Source: Sipunculus nudus
Taxonomy: Eukaryota; Annelida; Sipuncula; Golfingiida; Sipunculidae
NCBI GenBank assembly: GCA_026874595.1
Contig: CM049320.1
Span: 42,296,714-42,360,713 of the forward strand
Length of the DNA: 64,000 bases
Direction of reading: 5' to 3'
Shown: piece by piece, positions 1 to 10,428 of the stretch
Numbering within the stretch: the first letter of the stretch is position 1
Layout of the letters: every line of letters begins with the position of its first letter
Program-made: the position numbers and the translations under genes
Notes under the pieces: model-generated
What the model saw: only the letters and a program-made list of their open reading frames with translations
Told to the model about the DNA's origin: nothing
Database searches by the model: none

Positions 1-290
1 AAAAAAAATTTTTTCCTCGACCTGTTGCAAGTCTACGTCATGTCTGTAATCAGGGGTGTCATTCCGATCACGCTCGTGTCTTGTCAGTAACCAGGGCTGT
101 CATTTCCTTGTCCATGACGCCAAATGACCAAGTCAATTATCAGGGTTGTCATTCTGTTTTCCACAGGGTCATGTCAATCATCGGGGGGGGGGGGTCATTC
201 TTTTTCCACAACGCCAAGTCAATAATCAGAGGTGTAATCCCGTTCTCAACATCGTCATGTCAGTTATCATATGTGTCATAAAGTTCATCA
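1..290. repeat. Minisatellite, about 42-bp unit
   Basis: Five to six diverged head-to-tail units, each built around a core like TCAGTAATCAGGGGTGTCATT followed by a CCGTTTTCCACA-type spacer. Unit starts lie near 41, 83, 132, 173, 215 and 258, so spacing is 41-49 bp. One unit has expanded into a poly-G run (about 183-193). The array begins outside the window. No coding frame is supported here. Confidence 0.75.
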
Positions 291-544
291 CTGTTCAATA
301 TTGATAATTAGAAAAGGCATTTATCTTTGGAATACTATTTAAGAATGTACTTTTATAATAAAAGTTCTTTGAATTGTGTAGACTTATGTATGCTGAACTT
401 CATTATTAAACGAATGTGTCAGTGCATACACTTTCCATAGACGAATATCCTCAGTATCATCTCACCCATCGTTGACCATTTATCTTGATAGGCTCCGGGC
501 GACACCTGAATTCAAACCTGAAAACAATTGACCATTTACACACC

Positions 545-2071
545 ATGCCACCGTTAATAAACTTAGAAGAGCCGGATGACGTCATCGTCGGTTCATCATA
601 TGTGATGCAGGACCGGAGCACTAGTCCCCGGCGACCCAGCGACGTGTCCACTAGTCTAAACCAGGAGATCCACAGAAGACGAACGCAGGGCTCAGTTGAG
701 TCAGAGTTAAGTCAGAGGCCAAGGGCTAGTCAGAGAGCCAGCAGTCAGATGCTGGAACCCGCCGAGGGATCAAGTGATGATATATCTAGCGGTTATGATG
801 TGGAAACGGTGGTTCCAGTAGAAAGAGAGAGTGTTAACCAAGGTATAAGTCGTCATACCGACAGCAGTAGTACACTAAAAGCGGGGAGTCCAAGGTCAAG
901 ATCTCCCCTGAGGAGCCACAACAGTCTAGCCGGAAGTGTTAAAAAGGTTTCCTTTTCTGATCTGGCACTTCAGCAAGTTGATGCACAATCTACTTTAAGA
1001 GCATTTCCTCCAACCCCTCATCCTGATCGAAAACGAAGCCGAGAACAGACCAAACCGGGATCAGAACAAACTAACCGGCGGGTTTCAGAGGTTACTAAGT
1101 ACGATGCTAAAGCTGAGGGGGTTAATGATGCTATAAATAGCGGAAGTCCGGATTTACCATTGTATGGCGACAGGAGCAGTGGCCAAACGTTTGCGGAGTC
1201 ATCCCGTCCAGAAAGCACATTAAAGCGAGGATCTTTCGGCTATCAGACCTACGCTGATCTTATATCCCCTGTCGATTACGGTGTCCACCTGACCTGGCGC
1301 CAGCTGAACGGACCCAGTTCTCCGAGAAGTCCAGAGAGAAGTCCCACAAGAAGTCCCCAGAGAAGTCCCGAGAGAAGCCCTCCGAGACCCAATTTAAATA
1401 TACCTGTGGGGGATCATACCGTCCGGTCCTTGCTTCGTATGGCAAAAGCACGTGATCCAGAACCGGTATCACCCCATCGTGATTCCCTAAAACGTTATGT
1501 TGCACTTTCCGAACGGGCTGAAATAAAAGGGGAATTCATTCGGCGTGGATTAGTACCAGAAGGCCCCCCGGCTGTGAGCAGTGACAGTTCTGACAACACC
1601 AATAATAGCGCCTCCCCTATCGAACCGACAACTGCATCTGCTCTCTCATCAGTAGGAAATATCTATGACGTGTACGGGTTTTCGAAGAAGGGAGAAGTAC
1701 ATGCGAAACAACCCAATCGAGAGTGGCCTGATCGAAAACTGGTATCACAACTTGTAGGTAGGGTCATTGACAATGCTGTCAGTGAAGTACGAAAAGAGCA
1801 AGACTCGTACCAGAGGGCAGCACTATCGAGGGCGAAAACCCCTGAACGCACGATGAATATGAACTGTCATAATATGAGTGATCACGGGTCTCAGCAAGTA
1901 TCAGTTGGCAGCCAAGCTGGTTCTTCTGAGGACCTGGTAAGCAGCTCACCTCGGATAAACCAACGGCTGCTCGAAGAGATAGACAGCTTCCTATTTGAGA
2001 CAGCAGATATTTCATCCAGGCCCAGTCACGGGGATGACGTCACGACAACAACAGAGAGTGAACTTGATTAG
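545..2071 (+). CDS. Intrinsically disordered Ser/Arg/Pro-rich protein, single exon or last exon
   Basis: A 508-residue open frame from an ATG at 545 (MPPLINLEEPDD...) to TAG at 2069-2071. I chose this ATG because it has A at -3 and is the first in the frame. The frame is open back to 476, where TGA at 473-475 closes it. An acceptor-like TATCTTGATAG ends at 491, so the block may instead be a terminal exon starting at 492. Composition is low-complexity and phospho-rich: many SP/RS pairs, an SPxR tandem block at residues ~258-282, and a basic patch KKVSF near residue 135. The most ordered-looking part is at residues ~390-440 (GNIYDVYGF, then a helical WPDRKLVSQLVGRVIDNAVSEV stretch). The C-terminus is acidic and Thr-rich. 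No catalytic domain is visible. A nuclear, RNA-processing or cytoskeletal role would only be a guess from composition. I do not recognise the family. Confidence 0.8.
   Translation: MPPLINLEEPDDVIVGSSYVMQDRSTSPRRPSDVSTSLNQEIHRRRTQGSVESELSQRPRASQRASSQMLEPAEGSSDDISSGYDVETVVPVERESVNQGISRHTDSSSTLKAGSPRSRSPLRSHNSLAGSVKKVSFSDLALQQVDAQSTLRAFPPTPHPDRKRSREQTKPGSEQTNRRVSEVTKYDAKAEGVNDAINSGSPDLPLYGDRSSGQTFAESSRPESTLKRGSFGYQTYADLISPVDYGVHLTWRQLNGPSSPRSPERSPTRSPQRSPERSPPRPNLNIPVGDHTVRSLLRMAKARDPEPVSPHRDSLKRYVALSERAEIKGEFIRRGLVPEGPPAVSSDSSDNTNNSASPIEPTTASALSSVGNIYDVYGFSKKGEVHAKQPNREWPDRKLVSQLVGRVIDNAVSEVRKEQDSYQRAALSRAKTPERTMNMNCHNMSDHGSQQVSVGSQAGSSEDLVSSSPRINQRLLEEIDSFLFETADISSRPSHGDDVTTTTESELD
1321..1386 (+). 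repeat. In-frame 12-bp repeats coding SPxR
   Basis: About five tandem 12-bp units (AGTCCNNNGAGA type) inside the disordered-protein gene. They encode repeated Ser-Pro-x-Arg tetrapeptides. SP sites of this kind are typical targets of proline-directed kinases. The array may vary in copy number between alleles. Confidence 0.8.
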
Positions 2072-2867
2072 TGATCTGATGAACATACAGTAGTTATTGA
2101 CAATTGATGTCGTAGCTAGTGTAGCCCTAAGCCAACGAATGATCCTTTAAATGGACTTTACAGAATAATAGATAAACATATAAACAGTATGTTTACACAT
2201 GCTACCCGTCATATTTTGATAACTTGTTCTCAACTTAAATGGCCGCTTTACACTAAATCAGTCTTGCGATTATGAATAATTGAAGCGAACAGATCAGTTC
2301 AAGCAGTTTTCTGACTAGCCATCGGCAACAGTAAGTGCAATATATGTATTAGTTTACATCGTGGCGGGGGATTGATGTGATTTGGCGAGTCAAATACAAA
2401 CATTCCTTTTTTAAATATATATAATTTATTTATAAGAATACTCAGAGGGGGAAGTGGAGCACAAAGTACTTTTGTTTATTTAAAATCAAGTGGTCGTGAA
2501 ACAAAGTCATCAAAAGAGCATCAGTCAACACAAATGTTGAGCAATCACAGGTCTGTACACAATGCGGAACTCTTAGCATCCGGAGAATCCTCCATGACCC
2601 TGGCATCCACCTTTTGAGATCCTATAAACTGTGCTCACTAAAAATATATATCACTGGGGTGAGGGTACTTATCCTAGCCCTTCAAAGAACAAAATTCATC
2701 ACAGTTTATTCCAAAGGAGGGCCCCTGAATATGCTTAAAATACTGGTTGGATGACAGGGACATGGACGTGTTCTCCTGCATCCTGACGTATTGAACAATG
2801 GTATAAACTTTTGTAAGAACTTGAGCTGTAGTGTATAAAGATTCTGTTATGTGGACCAAAGATGAAA
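2072..2867 (+). other. Probable 3' untranslated region of the Ser/Arg-rich gene
   Basis: AT-rich sequence with no supportable open frame on either strand. It reaches the two poly(A) signals at 2868-2899. Interpreting it as 3' UTR is inference; no transcript data are available. Confidence 0.35.
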
Positions 2868-2873
2868 TTTATT
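2868..2873 (-). terminator. AATAAA poly(A) signal for the secreted-peptide gene
   Basis: Plus-strand TTTATT reads AATAAA on the minus strand. It lies about 100 nt past the TGA at 2971-2973, a typical distance for a short 3' UTR. Confidence 0.5.
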
Positions 2874-2893
2874 GGGTTCAACTCATGATGTAC

Positions 2894-2899
2894 AATAAA
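2894..2899 (+). terminator. AATAAA poly(A) signal for the Ser/Arg-rich gene
   Basis: A plus-strand AATAAA about 820 nt past the TAG at 2071. It lies beyond the minus-strand AATAAA at 2868-2873, so the transcripts of the two convergent genes would overlap at their 3' ends. Confidence 0.4.
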
Positions 2900-2970
2900 T
2901 TGTCATATAGTTAAACACTGTGAGATTTCTCTATGGCTTCGTTTGACCGAGCTGAATGTGACCTTGACCT

Positions 2971-3109
2971 TCAGTGGGGTACTACTTGAAAGCTGGCGGG
3001 ATGCTTGCGGGGGTCTGCACAGCGATGTTCGTACGTGATGAAGCCAGACAGAGTGCTGCTACTGCGACGCTCGGTGGCTGAACAGATCTCAGACGGGGCG
3101 CACAAACAG
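2971..3109 (-). CDS. Secreted Cys-rich peptide precursor, coding exon 3 (last)
   Basis: The acceptor on the minus strand is strong (CTTATCCTTTCAG, exon starting at 3109). The exon enters one base from the end of a codon and stays open for 45 residues to TGA at 2971-2973. It starts CLCAPSEICS and ends RCADPRKHPASFQVVPH. It supplies four of the seven mature-region cysteines (C-x-C-x5-C-x20-C). Joined to exon 2 it gives ...KPGYYP-CLCAPSEIC. The C-x-C-x5-C block matches the corresponding block of vertebrate CART (CDCPRGTSC), but the final loop is much longer than CART's. See the exon 1 entry for the whole precursor. Confidence 0.65.
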
Positions 3110-3128
3110 CTGAAAGGATAAGAACACA

Positions 3129-3132
<4 letters not shown>

Positions 3133-3194
<62 letters not shown>

Positions 3195-3380
3195 GAGTTA
3201 ACTATGAAATATTATATAACAAAACGTGGTTCAACATTAGCCTACACTGAAAACGTAATACTTTATTTTTTTTTAAATATGAATATGTTATATGTAAATA
3301 TGGATATATATCATTGTTCCAACTTTAATTACCTTCCCACGCCTGCGACACATCCCCCTCCCCCTTCCCAATCCTCGTAG
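3133..3380 (+). mobile_element. (TA)n tract plus fragment of the GGGGCGTCAAT MITE family
   Basis: About 30 TA repeats (3133-3192) are followed by GAGTTAACTATGAAATATTAT and a diverged tail. Both match the interior of copies at 16.2, 32.4 and 46.4 kb. It is a truncated copy with the microsatellite on the other side of the conserved core. It lies inside gene 2, just upstream of its last exon. Confidence 0.5.
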
Positions 3381-3399
3381 AAGAAATGACTCCACTGGA

Positions 3400-4128
3400 A
3401 AACACTTTGGTCATTCCAATATCTTGGGGAACATAAAAGTTTGACAGGTGTTTGAGGGTTTTTAAGGGCTCAATTAATGTGGTATTAGCTCCGGACCGTC
3501 AGGTTAATAAAACCCAGAGAGGGCCATAAATACCTCCGTATAAAACCCTCCACGACGTAATCCGTGGATATGACAGTATAAATAACTAATGCCAAACACG
3601 CATTTCACCATTTGTTGTTCTAGTTATCTAATTAAATGGCTATACATCAGTCGTTTGTCATAAACTGAATATAAACGCCTGCATGAGCGTGGGAGAAGGC
3701 AACCTATTTGGTTGAGAACAGGTGGCATTCAGCTTCCTAACAAGTCTAAATTGACTATTACGTGCTTATGCTGAGAACCATAAATTAAAAAGAGTCTATC
3801 GTGCTGGCACGATCCTGATCTAAGTTGAAGTTTTTAAAGAAATAATTGGTAAAAACCCTTTCACATAAATCAATCGAAGAGCTTTTCTTTCATATTCATA
3901 TAATACCTTCTAAAGTATTTATACCAGATTAAACCTGCAACAACGACCCGTATGTTGACATATAATGTTAAACACGTATTTCCAAATATATTTTTCGTCA
4001 TCGTATGATATGTTAATATCATATAAATAAGTAAATAATCTTAAGTGCCCAGTACGAGCAAACCATGTGATATTGGGCTACTATTAAATTACATGCAAAC
4101 TCTGAAAGCTGTTTTTTACTCCTGTATA

Positions 4129-4130
<2 letters not shown>
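3400..4130. other. Intron 2 of the secreted-peptide gene, unassigned
   Basis: AT-rich sequence with no coding frame, repeat or RNA gene that I can support. Confidence 0.4.

Positions 4131-4198
<68 letters not shown>
4131..4198. repeat. (TA)n microsatellite, about 34 units
   Basis: A nearly pure TA tract that can form hairpin or cruciform structure. It is one of at least a dozen in the window. Confidence 0.95.
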
Positions 4199-4199
<1 letters not shown>

Positions 4200-5019
4200 T
4201 GTCATATTGTTTAATTAAAGCCATGTTGCTCGTTCTTAATGGGTTCTAAATATAATGCACTTAATTTAAAAATTTTTAAATATATATACCTGGTTTATGG
4301 GATATACTTTGAACTTTACATCTCGACTGAGTTTAACGTGGGGTAGTTTGCAAGAGATGTATACCTTAAGTTTTATAAAATATCGAAATAAATTATATTA
4401 TTGGTTATATAATTATGAAATATTTAAACAAGTTAAAAAATATTTAAACATTATAATAAAAAAATAATAAGGTATTTGAAATATCTAAATAAGTTATGAA
4501 CCTTTCAGGTAGTACTATACATATGTGTGACAGACTGGTTCTGTACTTTTTGTTTCTTGTCTGTATGCGACAGACTGACTCGGTATGCATCATTAAGGTA
4601 TGGGTATGATGGTAACAGTCAGACAATTATGCTCGACCCATTTCCAGAGCTAATCGTGGTTCCTTGGGGGCCGAGTGTATTTAGTATTCTGGGCGCCAAA
4701 CTTCTGGAAAACATGACCTTTAACCCAGACCTAATTACGTTCAGTTTAATGTTTCGCGCCGAACACCTGTAAAATGACCTTTGACAGTGACCCAATTAAA
4801 ACCATATTATCATGTGAAATGATTTATTAAAGTACTAAAATGTCACTGAGGTCTTTTAATAAATGTTATTTTATTAGTTGTAATATACGCGCGGGTTTCA
4901 TTGCTATATAGTTAAGATCTGACTTGCAAAACTTATTTCTGGTTCTAATTTTAATAACAATAAGCTTGTGTAATTTTCCCGCCAAGCTGACCAACCAACG
5001 TCACTTAGCGAGTAATTAT

Positions 5020-5600
5020 CTTACTGTGTGCACGTATTATATTTGCAGGTACGTTCTTAAACATTTTCTTGGTTACCAGTAAAAGTGATAAGTAATATAT
5101 TTTTTCGATGACTGTTCTGTATATCACGATTTAATCTAATTATTATTAACATGTACCATATACGTTTGAGATTTTTTCTGTAAAATGACAATAGTCAGTC
5201 GGTCTGATATGAGACATAATTAGATATTTATACATCACTAAGTCTTTTAAACCCGTATTCAGACAACTATGTAAACTGGCCATTGGCTGATAATTTCTGT
5301 AGAACCGTCAGTCCTTCTTGTCGGAGACGCTATTTCAGTATATGTTCATCCCTAAGGGAATGTAGCCAAGTATGTAACTTAGATTGAGTCTTAACTGTTT
5401 GTACGAATATTGATTGTATTGTGTCATATGAATTATGAGTCGTTTTATTTGTGTGAATATTGTTTGTATTGTGTCATACGAATGAGTGTTGAAACCTTGA
5501 TGTATATATGTTATAAGTGACTTGGCAGGCAATTCTCTTACTGTGTGCACGTATTATATTTGCAGTTAATAAAGGATGTGCATCTGACCAGAGTGGTTAC
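5020..5600 (+). mobile_element. Possible LTR remnant bounded by a 29-bp perfect direct repeat
   Basis: The same 29 bases (beginning CTTACTGTGTGCACGTATTA and ending TTTGCAG) occur at 5020-5048 and 5537-5565. The second copy runs into AATAAAG and, about 45 bp on, into a run of A. Inside is a tandem duplication of about 50 bp (copies near 5401 and 5451). An AATAAA near a 3' end with duplicated sequence fits an LTR or retroposon end. Target duplications and a primer-binding site were not identified. Confidence 0.3.
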
Positions 5601-5658
5601 TGAACCGTGACAGCCTAACACAAAAAAAAAACCGTTTGTTTGGGAGACCCTGTTACAT

Positions 5659-5808
5659 ATGTATAAATCAGACTACACAAATCAGGGATATGGAGCACTC
5701 GAGTCCGCAAATCGACTTGTCTACTCTCTAAGATACCAGGACGTAGACTTGGTGGTCCTGGACACGGAGATAACTCGAGAATTCAGGCCCAGTCTATCTC
5801 TAATTTAG
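5659..5808 (+). pseudogene. Short unrecognised open frame next to the LTR-like end
   Basis: A frame of 49 residues (MYKSDYTNQGYGALESANRL...) with coding-like composition, ending at TAG 5806-5808. A second open stretch in another frame (5803-5972) follows directly, as if a frameshift separated them. It could be the decayed start of a retroelement gene or a captured exon. No family is recognised and no splice sites define it. Confidence 0.2.
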
Positions 5809-6334
5809 TAAAAAAAGCAAACTTTGTCACCAAAGGTACGAAGGAAAGACTGAAAAACAAACCAAGAAGACTTACAGGTGCAAACTACTGTCAGAATCAA
5901 ATAGTGACAGCATCCCTGGTAAACACCTTTACAATTAAAATCAACCCAATTAAAATCAACCCTAAAGTCATTTAAAATTTAAAGAAAACAGTAACAGCAA
6001 CCCAATTTTTAGTGGGCTAATATCAACTATACAATTTCTCAAAACCTCTTTTTCCCTCTACAATATTTCTTTCTGGTAAAATAAGTACATTTAATTTTTG
6101 TTTTGATTCAAAATCGTTAAGTTTAACATGTTTTAAGTTGATACATTTTTCAGCCAGGAGAATTTTCTTGTACCACATTGTGGAGAACAGTTCAAAGGTA
6201 CATAAAAACATTGTGCATTATCTAACGTAAGTTCTTTTGGGCTGAATGCAAAGATTTCCCAACAAAACGATACAGGCACACGGACTTCCTGTCTCCAAAT
6301 AAACTGTATTAGGCATAAGAAAAATAATAAAAGA

Positions 6335-6604
6335 TATGGTTCTCAGGCACCGCCCGCGTCAATTTTAACGCCCCCCTCCCCGCAACAAAACTTTTTATTT
6401 TGACTTTTATCTTTCACGAAGATTAAATAATACAATTTTGATAAGATTTCCTTGGTTATGTAGTGCTTTTACCTGTTTGACAATAAAATCTTATTTTCAT
6501 GCTTTTCCCTGATATCACATTTTAATTGAAACCTACAAAATAGGTTACAAAATAAATAACGCCCGGCCACACTGATTTATGCAAAAAAGTGCCTGAGAAC
6601 CATA
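6335..6604. mobile_element. MITE, TATGGTTCTCAGGCAC terminal inverted repeats, copy 1
   Basis: The 16-bp end at 6335-6350 is the exact inverse of 6589-6604 (GTGCCTGAGAACCATA). The interior has a GCCCGCGTCAATTTTAA segment shared with the other copies. Length is 270 bp and no transposase is present. It abuts the AGCTCAGCTGACT element that starts at 6614. Confidence 0.8.
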
Positions 6605-6613
6605 CTTTTTTTT

Positions 6614-7550
6614 AGCTCAGCTGACTGAAACGCATCTGAGCTATAGCGATCACTCTTTGTCCGTCGTCTGTCTGTCTGTCTGTCCGTCCGTTCATCAGGC
6701 ACAAATCGTAACATCTTGACCTGGAATCTTCTTACTTGACATCCAGGGAGGTCCATGAAAAATCTCCTTGGAAACCTGAAATTAGGTTTTTGTTACCCAA
6801 AACCTCTAAACTATTGGGCTCAAAAATATCTCCCAGAATAATTGAAAATTTGTTATAAAAGCTCCAGTATCTGAACAACTGATACATTGATCACCATGAT
6901 TCATTGCATACATATTCATTAAGGAATGTTTCATCAGTTCCTGCAGACTGGTGGAGCCACCTGGATTTTATCAGCATTTTTTCTCTATTTTTTAGACCTT
7001 CAAAGATGCAGTCATCTGTTAACAGGGTACAAATCGTAACCATTTAACCTAGGATCTTCTTATTTTAAATGCACAGACGTCCATGAAAAAAATTCCTGGG
7101 AAATCTGAAATTAGGTCTCTGTTACCCATATCCTTTGAGCTAAAGGGCTTGTAAGTATCCTCCATTATAATTACACAATTTATATAAAACCTCCAGTTTC
7201 TGAACAACAAATGAATTTATCACCATGATTCTTTGCATGCACATTCATCATGGAGTGTTTTATCAGTTACTACAGACTGGTGGTACCACCTGGATTTTTT
7301 TTTTAATTTTTACGCATTATCTTTAGACCTTCAAAGATGTGTTGTAACCATTGCACATAGAATCTTCTAACTTGATATCCAGGGATGTCCATGAAAAATC
7401 TCCTTGGAAACCTGAAACCAGATCTCTGTTACCCATATCTTCTGAGCTATGCTTAAGTTGAATAGGGATATCACCTACAAAATTTGGCATTGATAAAATT
7501 CCTTTTGTGAATGTTTTCCTAGTCAGCTGAGCGTCATGACCCCTGGGTCA
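6614..7550 (+). mobile_element. AGCTCAGCTGACT inverted-repeat element with internal ~320-bp tandem units, copy 1
   Basis: It begins AGCTCAGCTGACT (6614-6626) and carries AGTCAGCTGAGC (7521-7532) near the far end, as a terminal inverted repeat. After ATAGCGATCACTCTTTGTCCG and a (GTCT)n-like run come about 2.4 tandem units of roughly 320 bp. Marker phrases are ACAAATCGTAAC (6706, 7030), AGACCTTCAAAGATG (6994, 7326) and CAGACTGGTGG (6944, 7272). No coding capacity is seen. It lies in intron 2 of the secreted-peptide gene. Related copies lie at 24922-25555 and 49078-50286. Confidence 0.75.
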
Positions 7551-7860
7551 CTTGTTTGTTTGGCCTTATAAGTTTTTATTATTCTATGATTGAGAAAATA
7601 GAGTCCATGTGTTTGTTTAACATAATAAGACTGCATGGACATAGGTCTGATCTTGGGCATATTTGACAACTCCCAAACAAGGAGAATTAACAAGAAAGAA
7701 GAAACACAGAACAAACACCAGCTGGAGGCTTGTAAACCTTGATTTGTGAAGTCGTGTGATACGGCCACCTTGTGGCCTGCGCTTTGTTTATACTTTGTCC
7801 CACTGGTTGCGCCCATTTCAAAATTTTCCCTATATATTTACAGGAACTATAGTAGACGGT
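7551..7860 (+). repeat. Dispersed repeat with GGCCACCTTGTGGC core
   Basis: Blocks such as TCCCAAACAAGGAG, GGAAGCTTG-like and CGGCCACCTTGTGGCCTGCG, ending in a TTTATACTTTGTCCCACTGG tail. All recur at 18350-18560, and parts recur at 61545-61690. Possibly a SINE-like retroposon. The head is not tRNA-like in this copy. Confidence 0.55.
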
Positions 7861-8585
7861 TAAATTAGGATATATTGGCAGATACCATAATAATTCAAAG
7901 ACAAAAAATCTTTTCGTGTATTATTTACTTAACTGGTATGTGAAAAGGTCCCTTTAATCTTTTAGAATATGTACACGTCAAATTATCCCAAAGCAACAGT
8001 TAAGGTTTTCTTATTAAGGCACATCTATCACACAATTTCACTCATTCTCAAATTTTCTTTATGCTATAGCAACTGTTTATCTTTTTATCACTGGGAATTT
8101 TATAAGAATATTAAAATTCCAGGCGGATCCTCGACAGAATCTAAAATTTTCTTGGATGTCTATCTCGAAAATCTTAGGTAATTTTACATATAAGTCTATG
8201 TATTCATATATTTTACACACACGGGTTTTCACCGGTACCCAGCAGTTATGTCGCACATCCCCCTCCTCCTCCTCCCCGGACATCCCCTCCTCCCCCTTAC
8301 ACTCCCCTCCTTCACCCCGGACACCCCCTCCTCCCCCGGAACTCCCTCCTCCCCCTTTCCATAAATCCTTGCTATACGCCCCTGTGATGGTACTTACAAT
8401 ATGTCAGATTCTGTTTAAAGATGAATTCGAGAAAAGTATAATAATCCTAGTGCTTCCTAAGCAGTCGTGCATCACTCGTAATTAACTAAAATCTGCAACA
8501 TACATTTCAATAATGAAAGTAAAAGCATGAATTCACCTTTACAACGGCAAGCTGATTAGTCGGCTGAACGAGATTGTAGTTGACA

Positions 8586-8750
8586 GAGCTCAGACCCCCC
8601 CCCCCCCCCCCCCCCCCTCCCGATATCGCATCGCGTTATTGATTTTCCGCGCGGGTAAACGCGATCATGGAAACGGTATACTTGGTTTACATTGAAGCGA
8701 TATTTCCGCGGGCGGAAACGCGCGCGAAATGCGATCATGGAAAACGGGAA
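8586..8750. repeat. Poly-C run plus CpG-rich tandem duplication
   Basis: A run of about 30 C is followed by a strikingly CpG-rich segment. In it CGCGATCATGGAAAC (near 8659) recurs as TGCGATCATGGAAAA (near 8730), about 70 bp apart, each beside TTTCCGCGCG/TTTCCGCGGGCGG. It stands out sharply from AT-rich flanks. Possibly a transposon end. Confidence 0.55.
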
Positions 8751-9707
8751 TAAAACTCCACGAAAAAGTATAAAATAAATAAACAGTCCAAGGTACACCA
8801 TCGAAGTTCAATCAGCCTACCATGGAGACAGAAACCTGATAAAGATTGCTGTCTCCACAGATGGTTGGTTTAGTTTAATACAGTCAACTGTGACTTAATA
8901 TGTTGCGTTAATCACTCTTCATCAGCTACTATTTTATCATAGATGTGAGAAATGATGATAAAATTATATCAAGGTCACCTTCAGGGAAAATATAAATAGA
9001 AATGATCCTGTTACTATGCACATTAGGTATCATTCCCTCCCCCTAAATAAAGTCCTCTTTCAACTCTTCCTCTTGTATATCCGTAGTTAATTTCATGGAA
9101 AGAAATCGTTTACTGAGAATGCGTGCATGGATGTGGGTATATTCTAAATATGGATGCATTATAATTGTTACGAAGTAAAAAACTATTAATCAGCCCTTCT
9201 GGGGCCTTGAAACGCTCATCTCTCAATAGATGGTGACCCGAGCAATCAGGGAAAATCAAGGTCCGTTATTAAAAATCTACCATGAGAACCCCCCCCCCCC
9301 CCCTAAAAGAATATTTACCAAATTATTTATATAATAAACAGTTACCTGTATAAGACATCCCCTTCCTACAATAAAGGCTTAATTAGTGGCAAACGTAACC
9401 CTTGATCTACCGGAAGACTTGTCACGCCCCCCACATAGACCATCCCATCATTTCAGGCCCCGCTGCATGGCTGGCATTATTTTCCTTTACGGACGGGCCT
9501 GTTTGTTTGCAGATAGCACTGGCTGAGGTATATAGTCTCGGTGACGTTGTAGGGGCCTATTATTGTCTAATTCCAGCGAAATAAGCTGGAGCAGATGTGT
9601 GTCCTACAGGGGGGCCAGAGCAAGGTCAAACGAGTGCATTGGAAGATGAGGAACATGACGTCACGTACTCGTTATTTTGAGTGAAGCATCTTCTGTCTCT
9701 CCCCCAC

Positions 9708-9784
9708 GGATAATATCCCGGCTTCACATCCAGCGGACACACCGACCACCGGCAGGGAGCGCCAGGTCTGCACAAAGCTCGCTC
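9708..9784 (-). CDS. Secreted Cys-rich peptide precursor, coding exon 2
   Basis: The minus-strand acceptor is TTTATATTTTACAG and the exon starts at 9784. It is read in phase 0 from exon 1 and gives 25 codons plus two bases: ERALCRPGAPCRW, then SVCPLDVKPGYY. It holds three cysteines, including a C-x5-C pair like the first pair of CART. The donor is CC followed by GTGGGG, which is weak. I chose it because it is the only nearby donor that leaves two bases matching the phase of exon 3 and keeps the Cys-rich block whole. If another donor is used, the join changes but exons 1 and 3 stand. Confidence 0.6.
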
Positions 9785-10160
9785 CTGTAAAATATAAATG
9801 AATCTGTCTGTTAATATCGTCTTTAATGTTTCCTTAAAGTGAGTTTCAATAGGTTATCGTCTTTTATATAAACAAGACATGATTTGTCAAAAGTGTGACG
9901 AGCAATACTCAGTAAATCACTTTGCGAATGTATGACACAGATATTGAGCATCGGATAAAGTTGCCTGCAGTTTACATAAATTTGCTTTCAAAACATGATT
10001 CAGTGCTAAGTAAAGCTTCTATGATGACACCAACTGGTAAGTGTAAATCAGCAAATTTATATCTAAAAAGTATATGGGTTATTAGTCTTTTCAAAACCTG
10101 ATTTGGTTTATATAAGGGGTATAATGCCGTCTGCAGACAGACAAAGATGTTAAACTAGAA
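9785..10160. other. Intron 1 of the secreted-peptide gene, unassigned
   Basis: AT-rich with no supportable coding, RNA or repeat structure. Confidence 0.4.
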
Positions 10161-10428
10161 AAGCACCCAAGGAGCGCTGACCTCCGCCAAGTCAGCTCAT
10201 TACCCTAATATGGAACTGTGAGAAGGCAGCAATTCTCCTTTAAAATAATCCTGGATCAAGAATGTTAAACGGACAAAAATTTAACCAATTTTCCTTCGAT
10301 CATTGCCGAGCTATCCTGAATATTTAATCGAAATCCGTCCATCACTTTTGACTAATATTGCCAACAGACAAACAAACCAACGCCTGCAAAAAACATAACC
10401 CCTGCCGCTAAGCAGAGGTAATAAACAG
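10161..10428 (+). repeat. Dispersed CCTCCGCCAAG...GCAGAGGTAAT element, copy 1
   Basis: The left end is AAGCACCCAAGGAGCGCTGACCTCCGCCAAG-like and the right end is ACATAACCCCTGCCGCTAAGCAGAGGTAATAA. The interior includes CATTGCCGAGCTATCCTGAA and AACAGACAAACAAACCAACG. The near-inverse CCTCCGCC/GGCGGAGG ends and shared interior tie it to 12375-12560, 18815-19150 and 47790-48116. Non-coding. Confidence 0.6.

Noticed and set aside
8156-8485. 109-codon frame rich in Pro and Ser
   Set aside because: Caused by a CCTCCTCC low-complexity stretch; no other support.
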